In this document: piece by piece, positions 1 through 36,520 of the stretch
Layout of the letters: every line of letters begins with the position of its first letter
Position numbering within the stretch: position 1 is the first letter of the stretch
Assembly (NCBI GenBank): GCA_018873245.2
Contig: JAEMBT020000002.1
Location: forward strand, 11,778,001-11,842,000
Source: Archegozetes longisetosus
Lineage: Eukaryota > Arthropoda > Arachnida > Sarcoptiformes > Trhypochthoniidae
Reading direction: 5' to 3'
Length of the DNA stretch: 64,000 nucleotides
The notes under the pieces: model-generated
Seen by the model: the letters and a program-made list of their open reading frames with translations, nothing else
What the model was told of the DNA's origin: nothing
The model's database searches: none
Program-made: the position numbers and the translations under genes

Positions 1-23643
<23,643 letters not shown>

Positions 23644-25532
23644 AGTCTGATGAAGCAAAGAGCTACAGCTCTATTGCCTAAAATAATAACAGAATTAAAT
23701 TAAAAATTGAATAAACTGGTGGAATGATTGAATGCACAAGTTTGATAGGATTGAGAATTTTTCTGACACAACTTCGCGTTACGTCAAGTTTGCAAAGGCT
23801 TACACTCTGCTAAATATAACATTGCAACAGGCAAACAGTGCACATAAGGTGATAGGAATCACTTTTCATTAACATCAAATTTTTAATCAGCTCAAAATAT
23901 GGTCCCAACTTTTGCTGTATATCTTACCGTAATTTTATGATAAAATCCAATGATTAATCCTTTTGTATGTGATGGAAAACTTGTGGACAACCGATGAGTT
24001 CGAGGATTATTGCATAAACTGAAGCAAAGCAAATGAGTCTGTATTTGGTATTAGCCGACAATTTTAACATTCAAGAAGGATGAGAGACTCAAATTTGAAT
24101 TAACCTAAACTAAGTTGAGAACTTGAAGCAAAACATGCGCCCAACAGTAAGCGCAGTCAAATATATGCCTTTCTATTTTGGATGTGGCACACAATCGGAT
24201 TGTCTTCACATCTGAATAACATTTTCGCTTGTTTTTACAACAACTTTAATTGACAATACAATCAAATGCATCTCTTATAGGCTTGAAATACACATTTACT
24301 ATAATTCTTAAAAATTTTAAACCAGTTATTTATAACTTATTATAATAGTTTCAAAACAGTTCTGGTAACTGTCCCCAAGGGATAACTTAACATTTGATTT
24401 TAAATATACTTGTAATCAATCCTGTAATTGATCCTTTTGAGACAAAGTGCAGACACAGAATTGGTAGGAATGAAGAAAAGTTTGTTACCCGTGTTACTTC
24501 ACTTATTTATGGCTGATTAAAGTTGACAGAATTCTACAAGTGGTAAAACAAAATTTGTCTGATCTATTTTGAACCAAAGACAAATATGGCATATATGGCA
24601 AGCCGTTAAAAGCTTTTTTAAGATATGCCTCCGCTCGCAAGTTAGTTCTAAGCATTTTCATAACATCATTGCTGACGACTCGAGAGTGCGGTTCCATTAC
24701 GACGTTTCAGAGCTTCTATTACTTACAAGTAATGAAGACTTCGACGCATCGGTTTATTGTAAAACATCAGCTAAACTCTTACTCATTAGATTTCTTATCC
24801 TTAAACAATGTTCAATCTATTTTCAACTGTTATAGTCAACTTGATTCGGCAAAAGTATTAGTTTGGTTTGGTTCGAGAGAGCAGTTATTCCCATGTTATG
24901 TTTATTTAATTTACTGTATAATTATGCAAACATTCATAAGTAAATAAATCGTTTATAACTCAATTAATTCATTACAATTCGCAAATCAAATCAGTCAAAA
25001 GTATCCGATTGTTGACAAAGAAAGACTGGCACAAACTTTTTAATGATCTAAAAATAATAAGAATTTGAAGAACAGGTGCTTAAATCTGAAAATTGTATCA
25101 AACGATGTTTCGCTGTTTTATTATGAGACAAGTTGGAAGGCATTGAATATTCATTTCTACGCTTTTAAAAGTTGGCTCATTAACGACTCAATTTTTACAA
25201 AAAAAAATATCTAGAAAAAAACAAAATCTTACGCAAAACAATTTGAAGCTGTGAACCAGATATTTAAAACAAAATTAATTTATTTTAAAGAATGAAACCA
25301 TTGATAAAAAGACATTTGGCTTTTATTTAATCTTAGGTTTACTGCGAGCCATTAAAAATGTTTTTAGAAGTTCAAATTGATTTATTTGGATACAACAAAT
25401 TTAAAAAGTTTGGTATAAAATGATACAAAAGACAAATTTAGTTTTACATTAAAGTGATTGTGTGAGAACGTAAAATGATTTGATAAGACTTAACTACAAA
25501 TTAATTTGTTCGCAATTTTAGATCTATAGCCA
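23644..25532. other. region upstream of unc-89 and downstream of the crok-like gene
   Basis: A minus-strand acceptor (TTTTAG|GCAATAG at 23678) just before the unc-89 start suggests a 5' UTR exon edge, so untranslated first exons probably lie further right. A 64-codon minus-strand ORF at 24697-24503 lies in a slightly GC-richer patch and may belong to such a leader, but has no recognisable domain. The rest appears empty. Confidence 0.4.
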
Positions 25533-27390
25533 TTAGATTGAGATTACAGACGAGATTACTATAAGTGAAAGCATTATTAATAGCTTAGCGCTTACTAAAG
25601 ATGCAGTATTGCAGCCATCCTTACTATTACATGTGCAATATTCCAGGTATATGTCATGTGTTCCTAAAACAATCAGAGAATTTGTCGTTTATTTAAAGAC
25701 TAGCTCACTATAAACATCACTAAAATAAGTCCAAACAGAATAGTTATGCAGTATAACAGACATTCAAATGCCAAAAGTCAGATAATAGACTCAAGTCTTG
25801 TATACCTTGTCTATAGAGACAATTGTGCTCATTACCAGTCCCTTCGCCAGGAGAGCCCAGAAAAGCACAGCTTCTAATAGTCCTCCAGTTTCCGTAAATT
25901 TTTTGTCTGATTTTGCGACACATTGTGGCTTCCATTAGTTTCGACGATTTCGGTCTTTCGCTTCTATAAAGTGTCGGAAACCGTCTCTCGTGGTCATAAT
26001 CAGATCGCTCGTAGCTGTCAGCTATTGAAATAATGTGAATAAAGTTCTGGTCAAAAATTCAAAAATAGTTTTATTAAACAAAATAAACGAACCTATTGTT
26101 AAATGGCTGTATTTGACTTCTTTGCAATCTTTTATAGGTAGAGAAGAGTTGTCAAAAGGATCGGCACATTTGGGATCAGCGTCAGAGTGACAGACCCAAC
26201 ATTTTATTGATAAACCTTCAAAACAGATTTTAACTTAATTAACTTTAATTGCACACAAGTTTCAATCAATTGAAATGTTTATTTTGAATGTTGCGAGAAA
26301 TTGAAATTAATTGAACGCGTTCTAAAAGTTAGTCAGTTGGTTAGTTATCTTTCAAAAAGATTACTAAACAAACTTTGATAACTATTTGTAAGAATCGAAA
26401 TATCAAATGAAAACTTGATCACTGCTCGCAAGTGTTTCAACTGAAGTTTCAACTGAATTTGGTTCTTTAACTCCGAAATACCACTATTAAAGAGTAACGG
26501 AAGCCGGTATTTGGTATTTGGTAGAAATTGTTAACCTTTTGCTGAGTTATTTCAGAAAAAGTTTGAGAGTTGATCCATCAAATCAAATTTGTTTTAACTA
26601 TAAAGGCATTAGATTTTGGTTGAGGTCATTGTTGTGTCGTTTACTTTTAATAAGTTTAAAGGTATTTATCGAACAAAACTGATACTAGAAGGAATTTGGA
26701 CTCAAACTATTAGATAATTGAGGCATAACCACATGATAGCAATGATAGCAATGATAGCAATGATACAGTATTTTGCTCTCCTATTTCGGGTCTTAGCTTT
26801 GTCTTTTCCTTAGGCAACTTATTATAGTGAAGGTTTGCATTCATTTTCCTGACTTAGCAATGCTTTTTGCTTTAATTAATTAGCAATTAAATCTGACTGA
26901 AATTTTATCAATCGTTCAAATTTCGATCAAGTCACAGTAAATTGAGTTCGAAAAATGGATCAAATTAATGAAGTACTAGAGGAAGTACGCCTTAATATTC
27001 CTCGTAGGAATAAGAAAACAATATCAAATCAATGTTGTACGAGGAGAGAAATAATCGATAATTAACTCTATTCCAATTGTAAACTCTATCCCGTTGTTAA
27101 AATTACTTTAAATGTTCATTTGTCTTAATATAGTATGAAATAAAGTTATGATGATTGAATTGAAAGTTTATACAAGAAATAGCAATGCAAACACAGGTAA
27201 AAGCAATGCAATTTGTAACAGCTTAAATAAGTTGACGGTAAAAGCGATGCTAAGACCCGAAATAGGAACGCAAAATACTGTAACAATAATAAAATTGATA
27301 AATACCTTGAGATACAAAAAGTATTATAAAAATAGTAATAATACTAAAAATGCATAAATTGGACGGATTAGGAACTGAAACATTTGTCAT
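25533..27390 (-). CDS. crok: Ly6/uPAR-domain GPI-type protein, crok-like
   Basis: Exons 27390-27306, 26215-26093, 26021-25806 and 25663-25533, all introns phase 1, give 184 residues. Exon 1 encodes a signal peptide (MTNVSVPNP, then a hydrophobic IFSIITIFIILFV). The mature part has the three-finger Cys pattern: SIKCWVCHSDADPKCADPF, DCKEVKYSHL, ATMCRKIRQKIYGNWRTIRS, then C and YCTCNSKDGCN, followed by a hydrophobic tail typical of a GPI-attachment signal. The CRKIRQK...WR.IRSC and EYCTCNSKDGCN blocks are characteristic of insect crok, needed for septate junction assembly. About 30 charged residues (from ADSYERSDYDHE) are inserted between fingers compared with the compact insect form. It is divergently paired with the plus-strand Ly6 gene. 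Confidence 0.82.
26733..26765. repeat. short tandem repeat of ATGATAGCA
   Basis: The 9-base unit ATGATAGCA occurs about 3.7 times head to tail, inside intron 1 of the crok-like gene. Confidence 0.85.
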
Positions 27391-27840
27391 TTCTTTCTAA
27401 AAAGTTGATCAAATTTAAGAAATAGAATATTTCTAAAAAACTAAATTAGAAGTAAACATGAAATAAGCGCTAACGCGATAGCAATGACTGAAAAGTAAAA
27501 CAAAACAATGTGTCGTTTAGTAACACACCTGTAATAGCAATACATCTCAGGTATAACTGAAGACAACGCCCATAACACTACCTGCAATTCAATGACTATA
27601 ACCACAATTATTGTCATGTTTTGAGTCACAAATTCGTACAAAATTTTTTACATAAACTGTTTTCTAATATAAATCTGAATTTTTATAATATTTTCTAACC
27701 AATGGATTCTTTATAAATATACTTTTGTCACAATTTTATACTTTGGAAACAATTGGATCTGATTTTAGTTGCCATTATTTTTATTTATTTGTATTTTATT
27801 CTAAAAATTTGATTATTTCTTAACAACAAATGAATTAACT
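27391..27840. promoter_or_regulatory. 450 bp divergent intergenic region between two Ly6 genes
   Basis: The start codons of the minus-strand crok-like gene (27390) and the plus-strand Ly6 gene (27841) face away from each other across 450 bases, which must contain both 5' UTRs and promoters. No clear TATA-initiator pair was recognised. Shared regulation is inference from the arrangement. Confidence 0.4.
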
Positions 27841-29011
27841 ATGAAGTTTATAACAAATTTCAATCATATTATTTCAATTTACTTCACTTTTTCATTGATA
27901 AAGACGGGTTTGTATTGATTTTATGTTACATCTTTTGCTCCTCTCGTAACAATTATTCAATTTTTTGTGCAAACAGTTCTAAAACAATTGATTTGATTGT
28001 AGTTCTATCGATAAAATGCTATCAATGCAGTTCTGATGATGACCCAAAGGGAGAAGATAATTGTGGCGCTTACGAGTACTTCGATCAGGATAAGAACATC
28101 GCAGTCGATTGCATGGGAGAAGAAGCCGTAACTCCTGGTATTAATTGATCACTATTAATATTATATTGATAGCAATTTGTTTGAAAAAACATTGTCACAA
28201 ACACCGCAATACAATTATTCTAATATATGACGTGCCCATATAGTTATCATTAGATTTGATTGACTTAATTCAAGTTCAATTTAGTCACAGAAAAGGTCAT
28301 TAAATGCTTAAAAGAAAGCAAAAGTTAAATAAACACTTAAATGAATGACGGGTTAAGTGATAAGTTAGTTTTCAGGCTGATAACAGTTTATTAAGTGATT
28401 AACATTTGAAACGAATTCTATCTTAAATTGTCCCTTACTTCATCTTAAATACATATTTTTTCAAACTAACCCTTTTAAGTGATCGTTTGACTGGTCACTC
28501 AACTGACAAATTAAAAGAGAATATGATTTGTGAAGTGCGAAATACATTTGATGAACACAAAAGAGTATTTTAGTTAACGAGCGTTGTATTGTAATCAATA
28601 ATGACTGTATTGGTGCGAATGAGTATTGATAATATTGTATTGTTGTTAGGTACGTTTTGTTTCAAGTCGATCCAACAAGGACCGCGAGGATTCGTATGGG
28701 ACGGTAGATGGAGAACTGTTATCAGACGATGCGCTCAAGTGAGCGAACGAGGTATTTAGACAAACTTTATTATCATTTGAACACTATCTAAGGGTTACGC
28801 TTAAAATCAACTTTATTTCAATGATTCAGGCATCTCATGGGGTTGCGATTGGGGTTATCACGAAAACGGTGTTTATTGGGAAGAATGTTATTGCGCTGAA
28901 GACTCGTGTAATGGCTCGTCAACCCTCAACCGAACATTTTCATACACTTTTATTGTTTTGTTATCTTTTGTATGTACAGCACTTAAATCGTTGGTCACAT
29001 CTTATATATGA
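27841..29011 (+). CDS. Ly6/uPAR-domain GPI-type surface protein
   Basis: Exons 27841-27907, 28003-28137, 28650-28751 and 28830-29011, all phase 1, give 161 residues. An N-terminal signal peptide (MKFITNFNHIISIYFTFSLI) leads into SIKCYQCSSDDDPKGEDNC, the first Ly6 finger. Later blocks are AVDCMGEEAVTPGTFCFK, QQGPRGFVWDGRWRTVIRRC and YWEECYCAEDSCNGSS, ending with the CxxxxCN signature of the three-finger fold. A hydrophobic C terminus (FIVLLSFVCTALKSLV) suggests a GPI anchor. Arthropod paralogues of this type act at septate junctions or modulate ion channels, but I cannot name the orthologue. Start chosen because the exon 1 phase 1 junction recreates a signal cleavage context before IKC. A poly(A) signal follows at 29182. 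Confidence 0.85.
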
Positions 29012-29181
29012 CTTTGACTTTTACAATATTTCATAATTTTTCTATTGAACACTTTTTGTATATTTGCCAACGATTTTATAGTTGCAATCAGTCCAACAAT
29101 AACACAAACCATAAAAGTTATGCATTTAGTGCCACATTTTGACTCAATATCAAGTCAGCTAAACTTTTAAGACTTTTGCGC

Positions 29182-29187
29182 AATAAA
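29182..29187 (+). terminator. poly(A) signal of the plus-strand Ly6 gene
   Basis: AATAAA lies 171 bases after the stop codon of the Ly6 gene, on the same strand, with T-rich sequence after it. Confidence 0.6.
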
Positions 29188-32100
29188 AACGATTTTGATT
29201 TTTAAGTATTTGGAGTAAAGTGCCCAATTTTCAAAGTTTAAAATATGATTTAAACACGCCAACATTCTTATTCTTCAAAGCGCCTCTTCGAGTAGTTTGA
29301 GAAATGGGTTACAATTAATTTGAACTTGTTGCGTGTCATTTCAAATCTACAATTATTAAAATTAACTGAAAAATTTGAGTTAACATTGTTTAGAAATTGG
29401 TTTGTGAATTTAATCAAAACTAATTCTAGTATTTGATGAGCTATTTGCAGCTGTTTCATTTTGATTAAACAATACTCAATTAATAACAATTATTTTTGAT
29501 AAAACCACTTCAAATTGAAGCCTTAATAGTTTGAAATAATTATTTCAATGTTTGATTCTATGAATTGAGCTCACACTTGAAGCAATCAATTTGAGTACTT
29601 GTCTAAGTAACAAATAAATTGAATGAAATACTACTTTCATTGAGTTTTCATTTAACACATGTCTGACTGAAACAAATGAATATTGAATTAGTTTAAAATG
29701 ATTTGTTTAGTAGATTGTTAGTTTTAGAAAGTGTCAGTCATTTAAAAAGTAGCGAATAAATGAAAGTATTTTGTCTGTTGGCAACAGTTTTAATTTGATG
29801 AAACTAAGTTTAAACATGCACCTTTGGTCATAAGAGGCTGTTTATCTATTTAGTTTAGTGCTTCCTTTCACGTACTCATTGTTAATCATTTATTACTTAA
29901 CCTAAACATATGAGAACTTTATCTCAAATCGTTGCGTACACTTAAGTTCTGTATTATTTGCAACTTACTTAAACTAATAAAATGTTATTGTCGAAAATAC
30001 ATAGTATAGATCATCAAAGTGCTATCACAAATCAATAAGTTTATTTATTGTTGAAGGAGACTTACAGCTCAATTTCATGTGTATTTTATTGCATTTTTAT
30101 GAATCACTAATAACTTTAAAATTTTCCACTAATGTAAAATTGAACAGTACTTTCAGTTTACCTCATATATTATGCACTTTCAAATAATGTAGAAATGTAT
30201 GAAAACAATATGAGGTTTCATTATCTTAAGAGGACTTTAACTTGGGAACTACTTGTTCCGATCAAAATCAGTCGCATATTTGGCCTTTATGACCAAAGTC
30301 ACATGTCTACATCGAGTTGATCAAAATGAAAGCAGATGCTGGTAGATCGACTGCAAGTATTGGCAAGCTTTAGCCAGTATTTAGATACTACATGTTTTAA
30401 AGTGTATTGATCTGTCAGTTCAATAACTGATTATTCGGTCAATTCTCCATTCAAATCATTGTTTCAATCCGTTTATTTATTTGAATGAAAGGAATACCAC
30501 TTATTCATAAAAAAGAAATTGATTAAAACAAATGTTTGATATTTTCGATCATTTTGTTTGAGTTTGCTTTCAAACTTGATATTGTTTCAAATTAGGCTCA
30601 CACTCGAACTAAGATAAGAACATGAGATACTAAATAAGGCAAATGATCTCTTTAACTTATTTAACATTAAAAGTGCACAGCAATATTTCACAGCAATATT
30701 GTGATAGAAAGTCTACTAAATTCTTTTTTCAGTTCTTCTAGATATCATAAATGTTTGCACGAATAAGCTCCCCAAATAATGCTTAAACTTGAGTTTGTAA
30801 GGTTAAACTCTCAAATATGTTAATTAAAACAAACGCTAAAGATCTGTTGGATGTGATTTCAAATTGAGGCAACAGATCTTTTACCTCAGCCCTCTAATAA
30901 AGGTTTATTTTGGTTGAAAATTTTCAACTTTAACCCTATCTAATGTGAATGTAAAGGTGTTTCCTGTTTTTTACAACTAGAAAGGGAAAATGCCACACTC
31001 TTGTGCAGTACAATAAAAACATCAGCATTCTAATAAATATAATTGATAAGCGCTATCATGAACAATGCTGAATCTCATTTTACAGTACAGCAACAGCTGA
31101 AAAGTTAGACTTTGAAGTACCTATTATAAATAATTGTACAGTTGCGTGAATGCTACTATAAAATCAGAGATCACTCAAATCAAATAAATTAAACGCTTCA
31201 ATTATAGCCATAAATAATGACATGTACTACAAAATTAAACTTGTACTTCGTACGCACTGTTTTATACATGAAAAAAGTAATTTCGAAATGCAAAACTTCA
31301 CCTCAATGTTACAGCATATTAGATGTACAGCATATGATATTGAAGCTTGATAAGGATATTTGAATATTGGATGCCTTCCTAATTAATAAAATATTAACTA
31401 TTTTGTTCTACAGACCCCATATAAAGATCAGTAACAATTATTTTAAGCATAAACTAAAATATCTATCACTATTTTGAAAATGATCACAAAGAAATAATTA
31501 TTTTGCTAATTTTCATCTTCTACGTTAGTAAGGTATAGGTACTTTGCAATTGAAATAATTGCATTTGAGTCAATGAAAAACACTTTCACTTAACACTCGA
31601 TCCTTTTGCAAACTATTTCTTATTTGAGTGTTGGAAGCAATAAATTCAAGTAAATCAAATCAGTATTCATGGAGCAAAGCATAAAAGGGCTGTAAGAGCT
31701 CATCAATCACTAGTTATAATTGTTAATATAATAACTCGTTTTGAAATGTTCAGTATTTAGTAAGGCATAGAAAATAATTATTGTTCGTCAAGCTTAGGGA
31801 ATACACGAAAATTAGTTATTAACAAATGAAATTGTCTGAATTAAGTATCTTTTACAACAATTATTAATAGTGTCTCTTCCAAGTAACTGGCAGCTTGTTT
31901 TACAGAATATACTCCAAGATAAAACACAAAGTTCGCAAGTCGTCAACTTGAACTTGATTTCTCGCTAAACTGAATGCTTAATGAAATGCAGGTTTGAGTT
32001 TCTCGACCTCACACTAACTCTAACCGATGTAATGTCAGCTTTGGTTAGATTGAGTTTTTACTCTAATGAGCTGAGATGCGATAGAATAACAATGGAAGAT

Positions 32101-35100
32101 TGGTATTTAACACATGTTTTCAGGTTGAGCTGGTTCTAGAAGTTAAGTTAATTTTTAACATGTAATGTTCACATGTTCAGACAGACTTTCATCAGTTAAA
32201 TACTAATGATATCAGACATCAGACTGAAAATAATAAAGAACTTAAGAATGGCACCAATACAGTCAATGTTAATGTATATGTAGTTAGTTATATAATTAAA
32301 TATAACTTTTTATGTTGTTATTGACAGATAACAAACTAATGAAAAAGAGGGCCTATAAATAGTAATTTGACATTTCTTTGCCAATAGTAACCGATTTAAA
32401 TAAATGAGGACTTTATGACGAATAGTATTGCTAACTATTTCAGTCAATTTCAATCTTAGAGTCAGTCACTATTGAAGTTCAGGAACAGTTCTTTCAATGT
32501 CATTCCCTCATCTAGTGTTTAAGAATATAAGATAATGAAAAAGTCCTGAGACTGACCAGCAAAATGTTAGTCACATATTGGATTTGACGGGGAAAACCCT
32601 TCACTTCAAATTTGAATATCAAAGTAAGATAGTTTTGGAATTTCCATGAGTGGAGTTAAGGTCAGTAAATAGCCTGTACTTTGTGTTAAAGATTATCATT
32701 GAAGTCGATCTATGTAAATCCCAAGTTTTCTTGTTTTGTTTACGATTCTAAACTGTTGCCACAACAAGTTTATTGTTTTATAATCTCCCGAATAAGTGGT
32801 CGACAAGTTTAGGGTCAGACTAAAAGAAGAAAGGCAATTATTAGCTTCAACAAAGAAATATTAACTCATTCAGTGATCAATGCGAGCAATAGAAATATAA
32901 TTCAAATAGAAATGAATGTTGTATGCTACTTAACAATTAGAAATAAATTAGCTTAATACCTATTTCTAATGATTCACTGTTCATAAATAGTGCTCACGTA
33001 AATCAATATAACCGAAATATCTTCTAGAGAGTCAGTTCTCACTTCTAAGCAATGCTCGTGTATTTCACAAAATCAATATTTGATTCAATAATTTAATGTC
33101 AATGTAAAGGTTAAGAATGTTAACATTACTCTTAATGTTATAAAACTTGCAATTCAAGTAATCGCTCTTTTCTATTGGCGTTTGAAGCTTTTCAGAAATG
33201 AGCAAATTTATTAGACTGAAGCCTTCGTTTGAAACATTCACCTTAGAGTTTCCCTTTAGGAACAGTTTTACTAACAGTTATTCTGTTATAGAATCTGTTT
33301 CAGTTCAAATAGAAAACCACTTTATTTCATACAATTTAGTAATACAATATTGTACATTACAATAACTTAATGCTGTATTTTCAAAAATTTTAATTCCTGT
33401 CAGTTCAAAGTGAAACTTGAAACTTTCGAATTGAAAGTTTGCATCAATATATTTGATCAACTAATGTGTACATGATGACAGAACATGATTTTCAAGGTTT
33501 AATTAAAATGACATGATTGTAAATGAAAGAAAAAAATAATAAAGTAGAAGTTGGTCTATTGCTGATTTGTTCATTATAATTACTTAGTTAAAAAAATGTA
33601 TCAGTTATTCGTTGGTTTTTGTAAACACAAAATAGATCAGCACTCTTTGTAAACAAAAATCTTCAAATATGTTATTGACACGTGTATTGGAACATAACTA
33701 TCTCGATTAAAGAATCGTTTACCTGTATTTGTATTATTAAATACGAACTTTGATCTTACTTTCAATTGCCTAAAGATTTGAAGTCAGAAATAGAAAGTTT
33801 AGATACGAAACAATGAAAATGCCATCAATTGTTGTTACGCTAAATTTATGAATTCCACTAATTTTAACTTTTGATGTAATATTCGTATAAATTGGGTCAA
33901 AATTCAGAAGTACTATAACTAATTTGATATGCTATTTTGCAATCTAGTAAAATAAATCTTATTACTTTATTGATGATTCTGAAAAAGTTTGAATTCCTAT
34001 TACATCTACATTGAATGTATATTATACTTTTTACTATTTATATAACGAAAAAGCATAGTACAGGTGTACTATAGAGAAGCAGAACTTCAATTTTGATATT
34101 TCCTATAGGTTGCGTAACATGAGCATATGCAGGTATTGATCGCGCTTAGCACATAGACTTTCTTTCCCATAGTAATTTGCCATAGCAAAAATGCACAGAC
34201 CTCTAATTTGAAAAACTCATTCAACTTATACGATATTCTAATTGAAAAATAAATTTATTTTAATTCAATTTTATCAAATTGTTAGGGTTTTTCTCGAATG
34301 TTGGTTGGCATGGCGAGGCACGATTCGGTCAACAGTACGTGGGGTCGATCAATAATCCTTTGAACTCTATAATCAAAGTTATATAGCCGCGCCCCTCAGA
34401 GTATTCAGGTCAAAAGTAAACTTTTTTGTGCTCCCTTATGATGAGGCAACATATTAATATGCGTTTTGTATGGCATCTAACTTGCTATATTCAATCATAA
34501 GTAAAGTCATCCGAATATCTTAATTTTCTGTTCAAATTATTTTAGATTTGACTTTTTTCGAAATAAAATTAAGATTTTGTTTTAAAAAATTGTCAAAAAT
34601 AAAGGGAATCAATAAAAGTATATTTCGCAAAACGTACCCATAACGGGATCTAACTGTACTTATATAAATAGGTAAAGTCTATTGGCTAACTTGGATATTG
34701 ATCTAATTGTTGAATGAACGTGCAAAAGGACGTGTACTGTCCATGTCGAGTGGAGTGGAGAGGAGCATAGCGATGCTCAGTACTAATCGCTTTCTATGGA
34801 AACTTTCCATCACGTTTCTAGCTCATGCTCCTCTAGTCTATTTGCCATCGATTTCATTTTTAATAATCAAATTTTTGTTGTTTCGTTTCAAGTTGAAGTT
34901 CAATGTAAAACTAAGCTAAAGTTAAGCTTTTAACTTTCAAACAAGACTAATCTATAGAGTTTGAAGGTTTGAGTTTGTTAGAAAAACAAAAACTTAAGTA
35001 AAACTAACGTTAGTATAAAACTGATCACAAAAATAGACTTAACAAATTTATACAAACCTATTATTTGAACGAAATTCATTTTTATGAGTTAGGGTTAGCG

Positions 35101-36364
35101 GACAAACCAAAAATATGAATAGCATTAGAAAATAATTGAAATTAGATTTAAAAAACACTTTGTTTAACTTATTTGTAGTTTATTGTGAATGAATGGCTAA
35201 TCAAAGTTCACTAATAGTAATAAACTATTCTATGAATTAGTTTGATTGTATTTTAACTTGATTGTTCTAAGAACAAGGTTTCAGACTTTATCATCTTTGA
35301 TAAAAACCAGACAAACAATTATGCTTTCTGTACACCTAATAATAAATACGGCTATAATTGTTACTCAATTTCCTGTTTTTAATTGAGAGAAAAATCTGGA
35401 TAAATACGCGATGCAGACAATCAAAACATCCTCCGTTTACAAAAAATTTTAATCATATTATTAACAAAACTTGTAAACATCCAGAAAACTCATGACAATT
35501 TTAGAAAGAGTTAGATTAAGCTCAATGGAAAACATCAATAATTAGTCAGAAAAACAAAAATGGTTTACCGAAACTATAGTTTTAAAATCAAATATTTTAA
35601 GCTTTCGAAATAAAGAAGTATTCACATTTGATCAAATTGGATTGAAAGGCATTTTATAAGGGACAAATACCAAGTTTTGCACTAATCGTTTGTAGCACTA
35701 AATACGATAAGGAGTTAAAACCATCTGAAAAGTCAATAAAACTTGAGACAACGATAGAAATGTTTTTTTAACTAAAGATTTATGAGACAAATTTATCGTT
35801 ATTGCTAAAATTTGTTTACAAACTATGGGTTTTTGACTGAAGCGTTTGACTTTGGTCTGTTCTATTAAAGTTTGTGTAATTTGAGTAACCACTTTGGACT
35901 AGTTTGAAAATTTCATTTTATCTTCAGGTAATCTTTGAATAATCAGATACTGGCAAAATCCAGATTCTGGCGGTAACGTTTCCGCTTAATTTGTGCAACA
36001 TTTTAGTTAATCAGCAAAAACTATTATTATTATTATTTGTTTAGCTTGCGACTACTATTGAGCTGATTATCACATGAAAAGAGCCTAATTGTGAGATTGA
36101 TTTATAAGTTATTCTGATCTATTGTTTCAAGTGTAGCTCTGACGCAATGATCGATTTTTTGTGAAGATAACTTTTGTAAAAATATTAAATTTCGAATGCC
36201 GGATAAGTAGATAAAATTTTCCAGTGGAAGAAATTTCTAGTCAAGTATTAATAGTCAGGCGCGAGAACTTATAATTCGACACATGCAGTGAAAATATTCA
36301 TGAAATAGTTGATACGGGCGGAGACTAGTGTTCTAAAGGTGCGCGTTTCAGATATCACAAATGG
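29188..36364. other. 7 kb AT-rich intergenic region, largely featureless
   Basis: No supported exon on either strand; the few short ORFs lack splice context or domain pattern. Two local patches are less AT-rich than their surroundings: 34,280-34,420 and 34,707-34,870. The second contains an inverted repeat listed separately. The right end carries the inositol synthase promoter. Confidence 0.6.
34759..34834. repeat. inverted repeat able to form two alternative hairpins
   Basis: AGAGGAGCAT (34759-34768) is perfectly complementary to ATGCTCCTCT (34825-34834), giving a 10 bp stem with a 56-base loop. The GAGCAT part can also pair locally with ATGCTC at 34773-34778 around a four-base loop. The patch is GC-richer than its flanks. 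An ncRNA is possible but unproven. Confidence 0.4.
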
Positions 36365-36403
36365 TATAAAAAGAGTTGTCATTCTCTTCCACAGTCATCA
36401 GTC
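36365..36403 (+). promoter_or_regulatory. TATA box and initiator of the inositol synthase gene
   Basis: TATAAAAAG at 36365-36373 is followed at the expected distance by TCAGTC at 36398-36403, a match to the arthropod initiator TCAGT(T/C). Transcription would start near 36400, giving a 5' UTR of about 120 bases before the ATG at 36521. Confidence 0.65.
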
Positions 36404-36520
36404 TTTCAAATAAGACACAATTTGTTTTTTAAAAGTTGAATTCTTTCAACAGTTCTCATACATTAATATTGATTTTGTTCGTTTATCTGCTTTGAAGCTT
36501 TGAGCAAATCTACGTTCACA

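Noticed and set aside
24503..24697. Minus-strand 64-codon ORF as a separate gene
   Set aside because: No domain, no clear splice context and no upstream support; it may be part of an untranslated leader of unc-89.
27148..27357. Plus-strand 69-codon ORF rich in Asn, Lys and Thr
   Set aside because: It overlaps the signal-peptide exon of the crok-like gene on the other strand and has low-complexity AT-rich codons only.
27441..27641. Hydrophobic minus-strand ORF as the signal-peptide exon of the crok-like gene
   Set aside because: It has no good phase 1 donor. The peptide at 27390-27306 is a better signal sequence and ends at a phase 1 donor that joins exactly before LSIKCW.
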